From assembly GCA_902627935.1 (NCBI GenBank), contig CACOLA010000004.1:47186-111185 (forward strand): a DNA stretch of 64,000 bases. Reading direction: 5' to 3'. Below are positions 47,652 to 55,815 of this stretch, piece by piece; within the stretch, counting starts at the first letter, position 1; every line of letters begins with the position of its first letter. The stretch is from an uncultured Pelagibacteraceae bacterium (lineage in GTDB: Bacteria > Pseudomonadota > Alphaproteobacteria > Pelagibacterales > Pelagibacteraceae). The notes below the pieces were generated by a model. That model had not been told where the DNA came from, searched no databases, and saw only the letters and a program-made list of their open reading frames with translations. The translations under genes were made by a program, and so were the position numbers.

Positions 47652-48702
47652 AAATTTTTTTGAAGTAAGAAATGTTGACTTTACGATAGGTGGAAAAACA
47701 AAAGTCAAAGATGTCTCTTTTTCCATAGAAAATGAGGGTGACATTATTTGTCTTTTAGGTCCGTCAGGCGTTGGTAAAACTACAATTCTTAGAACAATAG
47801 CTGGTCTTGAGAAAATAAAAACTGGATCAATTGAATTAAAAGGAAAATTATTATCTTCAATTAATGAAAATATTGAACCAGAAGACAGAAATATTTCTTT
47901 AGCTTTTCAAGAAAATAGTTTGTTCCCTCATTACTCAATTAAAAAAAATATATCTTTAGGAATACAAAGAAAAACTGAAAAAAAAGATAAAATAAGTTTC
48001 GATGAAATTATTGAGCTATTAGACATATCCAAAATTCTGAAAAAATACCCTCATGAAGTAAGTGCTGGCGAGGCTCAAAGAGCATCACTTGCAAGATCTT
48101 TACTAACTCAGCCAGATCTTTTGCTATTGGATGAGCCCCTATCAAATGTTGATCAGAGTTTTAAAGAGGAAATTCAAGTACGTTTAAAAAAAATTTTAAA
48201 CAAATTAAAGATATCAACTATTATTGTTACACATGACTCATATGAAGCTTTTTATCTAGGTTCAAAATGTGGAATAATTCTAAATCAAAAACTTAAACAA
48301 TTTGATGATCCTTACAAAGTTTATCATTTCCCTAATTCAAAAGAAGTCGTAAATTTTTTAAACAGAGGAATACTAATTCCTGCAAAAGTTACTGGTGTAA
48401 ACTCCTTAGAAAATGATGACCTGGGTTTGATACAAGGAAACTTTATTAAAAAATATCCTATAGGTTCGATGGTTCAGCTTTTATTACAACCAGAAGACTT
48501 GGAACACGATGATAATAGTAATCTCAAGTTAGAAGTTATTGACAGAAAATTTAGGGGTACGAATTTTATTTATACCCTGAAAACTATTAATAATATTTTA
48601 ATACCAGTTCTTGTACATACACATCACCATGAGCTACATGAAATAAATGAGAAATTTGGTATAAAAAGACCTATTAAATTAGAACATATAGTTTGTTTTT
48701 AA
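47644..48702 (+). CDS. Ferric-iron ABC transporter ATP-binding protein (FbpC-type)
   Basis: The 352-residue ATPase has Walker A GPSGVGKTT, signature VSAGEAQRASLARSL, Walker B LLLLDEP and the switch histidine in VTHDSYEA. A C-terminal regulatory OB-fold region (about residues 240-352) fits the FbpC/CysA class. The signature reads SAGEAQ in place of the common SGGQQQ. It drives the permease it overlaps. Confidence 0.9.
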   Translation: MTKNFFEVRNVDFTIGGKTKVKDVSFSIENEGDIICLLGPSGVGKTTILRTIAGLEKIKTGSIELKGKLLSSINENIEPEDRNISLAFQENSLFPHYSIKKNISLGIQRKTEKKDKISFDEIIELLDISKILKKYPHEVSAGEAQRASLARSLLTQPDLLLLDEPLSNVDQSFKEEIQVRLKKILNKLKISTIIVTHDSYEAFYLGSKCGIILNQKLKQFDDPYKVYHFPNSKEVVNFLNRGILIPAKVTGVNSLENDDLGLIQGNFIKKYPIGSMVQLLLQPEDLEHDDNSNLKLEVIDRKFRGTNFIYTLKTINNILIPVLVHTHHHELHEINEKFGIKRPIKLEHIVCF

Positions 48703-48715
48703 AAAAAAATTGTTA

Positions 48716-49414
48716 ATGGGTAATAAATCTAAAAATTTTTTCAAAGGTGTAAAAGACACAAGTCCTTTAATGATCCCAGTAGTACCTTTTGGTATTATTT
48801 TCGGAGTTTTAGCAATTGATTTGGGTTTAACACCGTTAACAACAATTGCAATGTCAATTATTATTTTTGGAGGAGCGTCACAAATTATATTTCTTCAATT
48901 ATTTTCAGCAGGCGCTTCATCATTTGTAATTTTAAGTTCAGTCGCTGCTGTAAACTCTAGACATCTTTTATATGGCACTGTTTTATCAGAGCACCTTTCT
49001 GATTTAAATCTTACTTGGAAAATAATTGTCTCATATTTTTTAGTTGATCAGGCATTTGCAGTTTCAAATGATTTTTTCAAAAAAAATATAAAAGATAAAG
49101 ATAAATATTTTCATTTAATTGGGGGAGGTTTAAATTGTTGGATTGTTTGGCAAATAACAACTATAATTGGTATATATCTTGGATCAATTATTCCCGAAAA
49201 ACTAGGTTTAACTTTTGCGATTCCACTTACGTTTCTTGCTTTGTTAGTGAATGATTTTAGAAAATTAACAAATGTAATTGTAATAATAGTATCAGGGTCA
49301 GTAGCAACTTTTGGGTATCAATTAATTCCTTTTAAAGCCTACGTTATTGTAGCAGCCTTAGTTGGGTTATTAGTAGCATTTATTTTAATAAGTTTTGGAA
49401 AAAAAGATGAGTAA
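48716..49414 (+). CDS. azlC: AzlC-family branched-chain amino acid exporter subunit
   Basis: The ATG at 48716 is preferred over the in-frame TTG at 48710. The 232-residue protein has the AzlC segments PLMIPVVPFGIIFGVLA, FGGASQIIFLQLFSAGA and NSRHLLYGTVLS, with about seven helices. With AzlD it forms an inner-membrane exporter of branched-chain amino acids. It overlaps azlD by eight bases. Confidence 0.9.
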   Translation: MGNKSKNFFKGVKDTSPLMIPVVPFGIIFGVLAIDLGLTPLTTIAMSIIIFGGASQIIFLQLFSAGASSFVILSSVAAVNSRHLLYGTVLSEHLSDLNLTWKIIVSYFLVDQAFAVSNDFFKKNIKDKDKYFHLIGGGLNCWIVWQITTIIGIYLGSIIPEKLGLTFAIPLTFLALLVNDFRKLTNVIVIIVSGSVATFGYQLIPFKAYVIVAALVGLLVAFILISFGKKDE

Positions 49415-49721
49415 TATAATATTAATTATTTATTGTGGTCTTATTACTTTCTTGACAAGATTTTCAATGATTGCTTTACTAAAAAAAGAAATGTTTAATG
49501 ATAAGACTAGAATGGTCTTATCTTATGTTCCCTCTGCAATTTTCCCTGCAATAATTTTTCCTGCAATATTTTTAGATAGTAGCGGATCTATACTTATGAA
49601 TGATAATCCCAAAATTTTAGCCTCAATAGTTGCAATGGTCATTGGAATTTTAAGTAGAAATATTTTAGCAACAATATTTTCTGGTTTATTTTCTTATTGG
49701 ATTATAATTTTTATTTTTTAG
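49407..49721 (+). CDS. azlD: AzlD-family transporter subunit
   Basis: From the ATG at 49407 this is a 104-residue protein with about four helices and the AzlD signature ITFLTRFSMIALL and VLSYVPSAIFPAIIFPAIFL. It is the small partner of AzlC; the eight-base overlap shows translational coupling. Confidence 0.9.
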   Translation: MSNIILIIYCGLITFLTRFSMIALLKKEMFNDKTRMVLSYVPSAIFPAIIFPAIFLDSSGSILMNDNPKILASIVAMVIGILSRNILATIFSGLFSYWIIIFIF

Positions 49722-49779
49722 AATTTGATACTTTAAATAAAACATTTGTTTTTTATTTTTTAAGTTATATAATTTTCAA

Positions 49780-50169
49780 ATGCCTATAAAATCATCTCAA
49801 ACTTTAGTCCAAGAGGCCTTAAAAGAAATAAAAACAATTAATTCTGATGAAGCATACGAACTTTCACAAAATAATGATTGTAATCTAATAGATATAAGAG
49901 ACATTAGAGAGCTAGAGAAAGAGGGAAGAATTGAAAGTTCACATCATATTCCAAGAGGAATGTTGGAATTTTGGCTTGATCCTGAAAGTGTTTATTTTAA
50001 GAATGGAAAAATTGATCCAAATAAAGAGCTAGTTCTTTTTTGTGCTGGTGGATTACGTTCAGCCTTAGCAACAAAATCTTTAAAAGATATGGGATTTAAA
50101 AAAATTTCACATATTGAAGGAGGTTTTAGCTCTTTAAAACATAGTAAATTTAAGGTTTTAAAATCATAA
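49780..50169 (+). CDS. Rhodanese-like protein
   Basis: The 129-residue protein is a single rhodanese domain with NLIDIRDIRELEKEG and the active-site loop LFCAGGLRSALATKSL, whose cysteine carries sulfane sulfur. It has no signal peptide. It is tail-to-tail with a persulfide-dioxygenase-like gene, which suggests shared sulfide or persulfide handling. Confidence 0.9.
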   Translation: MPIKSSQTLVQEALKEIKTINSDEAYELSQNNDCNLIDIRDIRELEKEGRIESSHHIPRGMLEFWLDPESVYFKNGKIDPNKELVLFCAGGLRSALATKSLKDMGFKKISHIEGGFSSLKHSKFKVLKS

Positions 50170-50191
50170 TACTAAAGAGAATAACAATATT

Positions 50192-50875
50192 TTAAATTGA
50201 TCCAAGTTTTAGATTACTTTTCACATTAAACTCTAAGGCTTTTGGTTTCTCTAGATTTAAGTTGCTCATTATGTCAATGTATTCATCTACACTTTTAACC
50301 TGAAGTCGCGGATTGAATTTTTTTTCTTTACCAATAGTACTTACTTTTTCACCTTTATAATCATGAGCAGGGTACAAAAGAGTTTCGTCAGGTAATTTTA
50401 AAAGTTTATTAAATATTGAGTTATAGGCATCTTTAGCATTTCCATTTTGAAAATCTGTTCTACCAGTACCATTAATTAACAAAGTATCACCTGAAAATAA
50501 ATACTTATCCATTAAAAAACTAAAACTATCCGAGGTGTGTCCAGGGGTATAAATGGCTCTTATTGATAGTTTGTCTATTTTCACTATTTCGTTATCTTTC
50601 ACTTTTAATTCCACTGCATCTGTAGGTGTATGATTTCCCATAATTGTTGTACATTTTGTGATATCTTTGAGTTTAGATGCACCTGTCACATGGTCAGCAT
50701 GGATGTGTGTATCAATTACTTTTACTAATCTTAAATCTAATTCTTCTAATAAATTTATATACTCACCAACATTTTCAATAACTGGGTCAATAATTAAAGC
50801 TTCTCTCCCTTTTCCTGAGGAAATTAAATAAGTGTAAGTGGAAGATTTTGTATCAAATAATTGTTTGAAAATCAT
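50192..50875 (-). CDS. Metallo-beta-lactamase-fold hydrolase, ETHE1-like
   Basis: The 227-residue protein shows DTHIHADHVTGA (metal histidines and aspartate), TPGHTSDSFSF, SGDTLLINGTGRTDF and LYPAHDY. The GTGRTDF stretch is typical of persulfide dioxygenases and related Blh enzymes. It would oxidise glutathione persulfide to sulfite or act on a related thioester. It is convergent with the rhodanese gene. Confidence 0.85.
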   Translation of the reverse strand: MIFKQLFDTKSSTYTYLISSGKGREALIIDPVIENVGEYINLLEELDLRLVKVIDTHIHADHVTGASKLKDITKCTTIMGNHTPTDAVELKVKDNEIVKIDKLSIRAIYTPGHTSDSFSFLMDKYLFSGDTLLINGTGRTDFQNGNAKDAYNSIFNKLLKLPDETLLYPAHDYKGEKVSTIGKEKKFNPRLQVKSVDEYIDIMSNLNLEKPKALEFNVKSNLKLGSI

Positions 50876-50944
50876 TTTCGTATATTACCATATAAGTACA
50901 AATTGACCCATTGTTAAAATATATTAAAATATTAATTTTTAAAC

Positions 50945-51448
50945 ATGAAAATTTTAAAACTATTATTAATAATTATGTTTTTTAGCCCAATTGCTTATGC
51001 GGACAAGAATATGAAGATTGGCTCTAAAGGTAATGAAAATGAGGTAACAAGAATAATAAAAGTTGTTATGCATGATAACTACTATGAACCAAACTTTTTT
51101 CAAATTAAATCAGGAGAGACAATAAAATTCGAAATTGAAAATGCAGGTATGCTTGTACACGAATTTAATATTGCAAACAAAATGATGCATATTAAACACC
51201 AACCAGAAATGCAAAGAATGGTTGAAAATGAAATTCTCTTAGCTGACTCAATTGATAAAGAAAAAATGAAAAAAATGGCCAAAATGGATAAGGCAATGGG
51301 TCATTCACATAGTAATAGTGTTTTGTTAGAGCCAAAACAAAAAGGTGAGATTATTTGGAAATTTGATAATGCAGTAAATATTGAAGTAGCTTGTAATGTT
51401 CCTGGTCATTATCAAGTAGGAATGATTGCTAAAGTTGATATAAATTAA
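50945..51448 (+). CDS. Periplasmic cupredoxin
   Basis: The 167-residue protein has a signal peptide (residues 1-19, ending AYA) and a blue-copper fold. His72 (LVHEFN), Cys150, His155 and Met160 (CNVPGHYQVGM) are the expected type-1 copper ligands. An insert at about residues 78-125 is rich in Met and His (HIKHQPEMQRM, MKKMAKMDKAMGHSH) and could bind extra copper. It is followed five bases later by a DUF4396 membrane gene, suggesting a copper delivery or storage role. Confidence 0.88.
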   Translation: MKILKLLLIIMFFSPIAYADKNMKIGSKGNENEVTRIIKVVMHDNYYEPNFFQIKSGETIKFEIENAGMLVHEFNIANKMMHIKHQPEMQRMVENEILLADSIDKEKMKKMAKMDKAMGHSHSNSVLLEPKQKGEIIWKFDNAVNIEVACNVPGHYQVGMIAKVDIN

Positions 51449-51452
51449 CTTA

Positions 51453-51899
51453 ATGGAAAGTATTGCTAAAACCAATTTTCATTGGTCATGTAAAAATACC
51501 TGGAAGAAAAGTGCTAAAAATACTGGATGGTGTTTACTTGGTTGTGCAATAGGTGACTTAGGTACAATTTTATTTTTTCAACTTTCAAAAATTCCATTTC
51601 CAATTTTAGGAATTATGATTTTAGCCATTATCAATGGTCTAATTACAAGTATTATTTTAGAAACAATAATATTGATGAGGCAAAATTTTGTTTTTTTTAC
51701 AGCATTTAAAACTGCGATTGGGATGAGTTTTATATCGATGATAAGTATGGAAGCTGCAATGAATTTAACTGATTATTATTTAACTGGTGGAGCAATATTA
51801 ACTTGGTGGGTTGTACCAATTATGCTTCTGGCTGGATTTATAACACCATGGCCATATAATTATTGGCGATTAAAAAAATTTAACATTTCGTGTCATTAA
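51453..51899 (+). CDS. DUF4396 membrane protein
   Basis: The 148-residue protein has about four transmembrane helices with the DUF4396 segments NTGWCLLGCAIGDLGTILFF, MEAAMNLTDYYL and ITPWPYNYWRLKK. The conserved Asp, Met and Tyr residues in the helices could bind copper. Function unknown. It follows the cupredoxin by five bases and overlaps the methyltransferase gene by ten. Confidence 0.75.
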   Translation: MESIAKTNFHWSCKNTWKKSAKNTGWCLLGCAIGDLGTILFFQLSKIPFPILGIMILAIINGLITSIILETIILMRQNFVFFTAFKTAIGMSFISMISMEAAMNLTDYYLTGGAILTWWVVPIMLLAGFITPWPYNYWRLKKFNISCH

Positions 51900-52600
51900 A
51901 GAATTGGGATAATAAAACTTGGCTTTCATCGAAAAAATATATTTTTTCCTTTAACAAATTCTTAACAAAATCAATTAATTTAAACTCTAATTCTAAAATT
52001 TTAGATATTGGATGTGGGCGAGGAAAAATTATAGGATCACTATGTTCAAAATTGAAGTTAAATGTTAGACCAATTGGTATAGATCTAGTAAATCATAAAG
52101 ATAGAGATAAAAGAATTAATTTTAAAAAAATTGATGCATTATCTTTCATATCTAAAAATAAAACAAAATTTGATTTTGTCTTAATAAAACAAACAATTCA
52201 TTTACTAAAACTTAAGGAAATAAAATTTTTATTAACTCAATTGAAAAAAAATTTAAATCCAAAAGGAAAAATTTTTATTCTTAACCTTAATCCACATAGG
52301 AATGAGATACCTAGTTTTAAATTGATGAAAATTAAATTATCAGAGTCTATGGTTAGGGATAAGAAAATTTTAAATTATATAATGAAATTATTTCCTAAAA
52401 GTATATTAAAAAATTTTTCTTTTAAGGTAAGAATAAGTAAAAAAAAATATATTGATATGATTTCAAACCGATATATCTCTACAATTTTGAATTTTAACGA
52501 AAAACAAATTATTAATGGTATAGATGAAATAAACTTTAAATATAAAAAAAATATAAACTTTGATGATAAATTGATTTGTATAATTATCAAAAATGACTAA
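51890..52600 (+). CDS. SAM-dependent methyltransferase
   Basis: The frame starts at GTG 51890 inside the DUF4396 gene and encodes 236 residues. ILDIGCGRGKIIGSL (SAM motif I) and FVLIKQTIHLL give a class I methyltransferase fold. The C-terminal half is lysine-rich and diverged. Substrate unknown; the overlap suggests a tie to the cupredoxin and DUF4396 genes. Confidence 0.75.
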   Translation: MSLKNWDNKTWLSSKKYIFSFNKFLTKSINLNSNSKILDIGCGRGKIIGSLCSKLKLNVRPIGIDLVNHKDRDKRINFKKIDALSFISKNKTKFDFVLIKQTIHLLKLKEIKFLLTQLKKNLNPKGKIFILNLNPHRNEIPSFKLMKIKLSESMVRDKKILNYIMKLFPKSILKNFSFKVRISKKKYIDMISNRYISTILNFNEKQIINGIDEINFKYKKNINFDDKLICIIIKND

Positions 52601-52609
52601 AGTTGAAGA

Positions 52610-53020
52610 ATGAATCAATTTTTTTTAAAATTTAATAATTTTTTTTCAAATTTTGAAGCCCTTGGCTCTCTATTATTTAGACTTATAATTGGGGTTGCGT
52701 TTATAATTTATGGTTATGGCAAATTTCCATTGCCACCAGAGGGTCTTACTGAATATTTTGGTTTATCACCTCTACTCGCAAGCTTAGTAGCTATATCTGA
52801 GCTATCCACTGGTTTTATTTTGATAATTGCCCATTTTATAAAAAATTCTCTTGGAAACACTCTTACTAGACTAGCTGGTCTTAATATAGTCATTTTGATG
52901 GTTTGTATTTTTGTAGTAGCTCATAGAGATTGGTTTATAACAAAACAACTTTTTACAAGTATTCAAATTTTCCTTTTAGTTGGTGGTTGTTATTTTTTAG
53001 TTAAAGGAAATAAAATATAA
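52610..53020 (+). CDS. DoxX-family membrane protein
   Basis: The 136-residue protein has four helices and the DoxX pattern LLFRLIIGVAFIIYGYGKFP followed by LVAISELSTGFILI. Members are inner-membrane proteins linked to thiol or redox functions. It is the last gene of the cupredoxin cluster; an intergenic region with hairpins follows. Confidence 0.85.
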   Translation: MNQFFLKFNNFFSNFEALGSLLFRLIIGVAFIIYGYGKFPLPPEGLTEYFGLSPLLASLVAISELSTGFILIIAHFIKNSLGNTLTRLAGLNIVILMVCIFVVAHRDWFITKQLFTSIQIFLLVGGCYFLVKGNKI

Positions 53021-53024
53021 ATTG

Positions 53025-53066
53025 AGAGGTTCGCTCTTTTAGCTTTGTCACCAAAAGAGCTCCTCT
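53025..53066 (-). ncRNA. Strong hairpin, possible RNA 3' end
   Basis: AGAGG (53025-53029) pairs with CCTCT (53062-53066) and GCTCTTTT (53033-53040) pairs with AAAAGAGC (53053-53060): 13 paired bases with a small asymmetric inner loop. A second hairpin, AAATCC/GGATTT (53087-53092 with 53097-53102), lies beside it. With the nonapeptide frame at 53140-53169 it may form one minus-strand transcript, or it may be the 3' end of the DoxX gene mRNA. No clear T run on either strand. Confidence 0.4.
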
Positions 53067-53139
53067 AAATAGCCTCTTGGGCATTTAAATCCAAATGGAT
53101 TTTAAGTTTATTAATATTTTGAAGTATAAAGCTACCCAG

Positions 53140-53169
53140 CTAAGTGTCAGGTGGCATTTGTTTCATCAT
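53140..53169 (-). CDS. Nonapeptide reading frame with strong Shine-Dalgarno
   Basis: Read on the minus strand, AAGGAGG (53179-53173) precedes two ATG codons (53169 and 53166) and a nine-codon frame encoding MMKQMPPDT, then TAG. The ribosome binding site is one of the best in the window. No gene follows on this strand; two hairpins do. It could be a leader peptide, a small-RNA-encoded peptide or a chance match. Confidence 0.35.
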   Translation of the reverse strand: MMKQMPPDT

Positions 53170-53204
53170 TAACCTCCTTAATAAAACATTAAAATTTTTA
53201 TAGA

Positions 53205-53257
53205 TTGTATTCAAATAATAAATTTATATTTCGATAAAATATATTTCTTGAATACAA
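53205..53257. repeat. Exact 10-base inverted repeat
   Basis: TTGTATTCAA (53205-53214) and TTGAATACAA (53248-53257) are exact inverted copies 33 bases apart in an otherwise gene-free AT-rich stretch. They could be paired operator sites between the minus-strand nonapeptide frame and the plus-strand gene at 53377. From 53258 to 53376 I see nothing else. Confidence 0.5.
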
Positions 53258-53376
53258 CCTTTTGTTTTAGTAGATTCTCGACATCAATTAAAACTTCCAC
53301 TCGAACTAGAATAAAATAAGATTTAAAGTTCTTAATTAAAGTTTACATAAGATTCAAATCTGTATAAAATTTATTA

Positions 53377-53556
53377 ATGAGATATTTGTGTGCACTTAAA
53401 GATTTAGTAATAAGCTTAATAGCATCAACGGTAATCATTTATAGCTTAAATATAGTAGCAGGATTTAAAGGGGCAGATTATACTTTTACAAATGGGGAAG
53501 TTTTTATAATTTGGATATTAATGGCAATTTTGGTTAATAGTTGTCTTAAAAGATAA
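53377..53556 (+). CDS. 59-residue membrane protein
   Basis: The frame encodes two hydrophobic segments, DLVISLIASTVIIYSLNIVAG (about residues 9-29, cited in outline) and VFIIWILMAILVNSCL (about 42-57), joined by a short loop. No family recognised. Start ATG at 53377 has no strong ribosome binding site. It is 12 bases upstream of the next small gene. Confidence 0.5.
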   Translation: MRYLCALKDLVISLIASTVIIYSLNIVAGFKGADYTFTNGEVFIIWILMAILVNSCLKR

Positions 53557-53568
53557 GATCTCATTTTA

Positions 53569-53856
53569 ATGGATGATTCAATTAAAACAGACGATGTAAT
53601 ATTTAACTTTTTCAAACAGATATGTGATGAAAAAGATGATGAAAAATGTGTTGAACTTGGGAATAACTGGATTAAAGCAATGGAGACTAATTTGAAAAAT
53701 ATGGAGGCTAATTTAGTTGATAAAGACAAAATTAAACATCAAGATGACATTCAAAACAATCTCAATCATTTAAATAGCCTTAAAGGAAAAAGTTCATCTG
53801 AGTGGAGAGAATATGCAACTAAATGTATGATTGAAATAATGGATAATAAGGTATAA
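53569..53856 (+). CDS. Small helical hypothetical protein
   Basis: This 95-residue acidic and lysine-rich soluble protein looks helical, with three cysteines (ICDEK, KCVEL, KCMIE). It has no recognised domain. It ends just before the TPP riboswitch of the ThiV-like gene; a role in thiamin is not implied by the sequence. Confidence 0.5.
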   Translation: MDDSIKTDDVIFNFFKQICDEKDDEKCVELGNNWIKAMETNLKNMEANLVDKDKIKHQDDIQNNLNHLNSLKGKSSSEWREYATKCMIEIMDNKV

Positions 53857-53863
53857 AAAAATT

Positions 53864-53928
53864 TTAAGGGGTGTCTTAACAGACTGAGAATATACCCTAA
53901 GAACCTGTCCGGTAATTCAGAAAGGGAA
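53864..53928 (+). promoter_or_regulatory. TPP (THI-box) riboswitch
   Basis: The conserved blocks of the thiamin pyrophosphate aptamer appear in order: GGGGTG (53868-53873), CTGAGA (53884-53889), ACCCTAA (53894-53900), GAACCTG (53901-53907) and AGGGAA (53923-53928). It is a compact form without a P3 extension. The final block also works as the ribosome binding site of the gene starting at 53932, so TPP binding would directly hide it. Confidence 0.93.
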
Positions 53929-53931
53929 TAT

Positions 53932-55374
53932 ATGGATCAAAAATACATAATAGAACAATCAACATCTGTAGTATTATTAATTATAATTAGTTTAATCTTT
54001 ACAATATTAGGAATTTATAATTCAAAAAAATTTAAGAGTATAAATAATTATATAACAGCTAATAGAAATATTGGTTTTTTTTCTTTAACAACCAGTTTAG
54101 TAGCTTCCGCACTAGGTGCATGGATTCTTTTTGGGCCAGTTTCAGCAGCTACTTGGGGGGGAATAGGAGCAGTAATTGGTTATGCACTTGGTACAGCCTT
54201 TCCGATGATTTTTTTAATTTATTTTGGAAAAAAAATAAGAAAAGAATTTCCGAATGGTTCATCATTAATAGGATTTATGAGAAAAAAATTTGGAAAAAGT
54301 TTATTTAAACTTATTTTAATAATGACAATATTTTATATGTTTATTTTTTTATGTGCAGAAGTTACTGCTGTTGCAGTTTTGATTAATTATATTTCAGGAA
54401 CTGAACTTTGGATAACAGCATTAATAATACTTTTGACAACATTAACTTATACTTTATATGGTGGATTAAGAGCATCAATTTTTACAGATAATATACAAAT
54501 GATAGTGATAGGATTTATTTTATTATTTTCCTTTTTATATATTTCCTCGCTAACTGGTGAAAAATTTTCCTTTAAATTTATTGAAAAAAAAAACCCACAA
54601 TTACTTAGTTCCTCATATATAACAAATTATACTGCTGGATTAACTTTTTTTATAGCTGTTGCTGCTACAAACTTATTCCATCAAGGTAATTGGCAAAGAG
54701 TATATGCAGCAAAAAATTATAATATTTTAAAGAAAAGCTTAATCATCTCTTTTTTTGTTATTATTCCTATTGTTTTTTTTATGGGTTTTATTGGAATGGT
54801 CTCTTTCTCAGTAGATTCAAGTAATAGACCAGATCTAGGATTTTTTTCCTTATTATTAAAAGACAATTTAAAAATATTGTCATTTATTACAATTGTTCTA
54901 GGATTAGCTTTAGCTATTTCAACAGTTGATACTTTGGTAAACGCTATTTCAAGTTTATTTATTGTTGACGGTAAAGCAATATTTAGTTTTAGTAAAAAAA
55001 TAGATTATCTAAATTTGTCTAAATATTTTATTATTTTTTTATCCTTAATTGTCTTTTTTATTGCTTCAAAAGGTTTTGATATTTTATATTTATTTTTACT
55101 TGCTGATTTATTCTGTTGTGCTTTTGTTTTTACTGTCTTTTACAGCTTTTATAAAAAAGATATGAATGAAAATACTGCTTATATATCAATCTTTATAGGT
55201 CTAATTGGAGGTATTTTAATATTTCCTTTTCCTAATTTTTCTAAAAGTTTACTTGTGGGGGTAATACTACCTTTAGAATTATTTGAGCCTACAATTGTAC
55301 AGTCATTACTATTTTTATCTTTTATAACAGCAACTTTTTTGCCCATGATTATATTAAAGATTAAAAAATCTTAA
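53932..55374 (+). CDS. thiV: Sodium:solute symporter, thiamin-precursor (HMP) transporter-like
   Basis: The 480-residue protein is of the SSS family with about 13 helices; SLVASALGAWILFGPVSAATWGGIGAVIGYALGTAFP carries the sodium-site region (cited in outline). The TPP riboswitch four bases upstream means it is repressed by thiamin pyrophosphate. A TPP-controlled SSS transporter, ThiV, is known in Pelagibacter as the likely importer of the pyrimidine precursor HMP, which these cells cannot make. The substrate is inferred from that precedent. Confidence 0.88.
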   Translation: MDQKYIIEQSTSVVLLIIISLIFTILGIYNSKKFKSINNYITANRNIGFFSLTTSLVASALGAWILFGPVSAATWGGIGAVIGYALGTAFPMIFLIYFGKKIRKEFPNGSSLIGFMRKKFGKSLFKLILIMTIFYMFIFLCAEVTAVAVLINYISGTELWITALIILLTTLTYTLYGGLRASIFTDNIQMIVIGFILLFSFLYISSLTGEKFSFKFIEKKNPQLLSSSYITNYTAGLTFFIAVAATNLFHQGNWQRVYAAKNYNILKKSLIISFFVIIPIVFFMGFIGMVSFSVDSSNRPDLGFFSLLLKDNLKILSFITIVLGLALAISTVDTLVNAISSLFIVDGKAIFSFSKKIDYLNLSKYFIIFLSLIVFFIASKGFDILYLFLLADLFCCAFVFTVFYSFYKKDMNENTAYISIFIGLIGGILIFPFPNFSKSLLVGVILPLELFEPTIVQSLLFLSFITATFLPMIILKIKKS

Positions 55375-55375
55375 T

Positions 55376-55747
55376 TTATGTAGACGATTTTATAGCTTTG
55401 TATATGAGATCTTTTGTGGTTTCACCAATGCTTCTGTAAATTTCTTTATTTTCTTTGAATATTAATAGTGTTGTTTGATATTTTACATTAAATAGTTTTG
55501 CTATTTCTTCATTTCTTACATCAAAAGTAAAATATTCAATATTATCAAATTCATCTTTTGCTTTGTTTAAAACTTTCATTTGACTAGCACACGATGTGCA
55601 ATATTTGATCCAAGAACTTACAATTACTGTTTTACCTTCAGATTGAGCTTTATCAAACAATTCTTTATTAAAGGTTGTCTCTTTATCAAGCGCAATGGCG
55701 TTATGTGAAAATATTAAAAATATGAGTATTAAAAATCTTTTAAACAT
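55376..55747 (-). CDS. Periplasmic thioredoxin-fold protein
   Basis: The 123-residue protein has a signal peptide (residues 1-19, ending AIA) and a thioredoxin fold with the active-site pair CTSC in SSWIKYCTSCASQM. The region resembles the C-terminal reducing domain of DsbD. It probably reduces or delivers electrons to periplasmic thiol proteins. Convergent with the ThiV-like gene, one base apart. Confidence 0.85.
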   Translation of the reverse strand: MFKRFLILIFLIFSHNAIALDKETTFNKELFDKAQSEGKTVIVSSWIKYCTSCASQMKVLNKAKDEFDNIEYFTFDVRNEEIAKLFNVKYQTTLLIFKENKEIYRSIGETTKDLIYKAIKSST

Positions 55748-55815
55748 ATTAGCTTTTTAATTAAATTATAATTCATTGTAATATTACAAATTGTCTCTAT
55801 ATACTTTGCTATCAT

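Noticed and set aside
53258..53376. tRNA or other RNA gene in the gap before 53377
   Set aside because: No cloverleaf, CCA end or conserved T-loop sequence is present.
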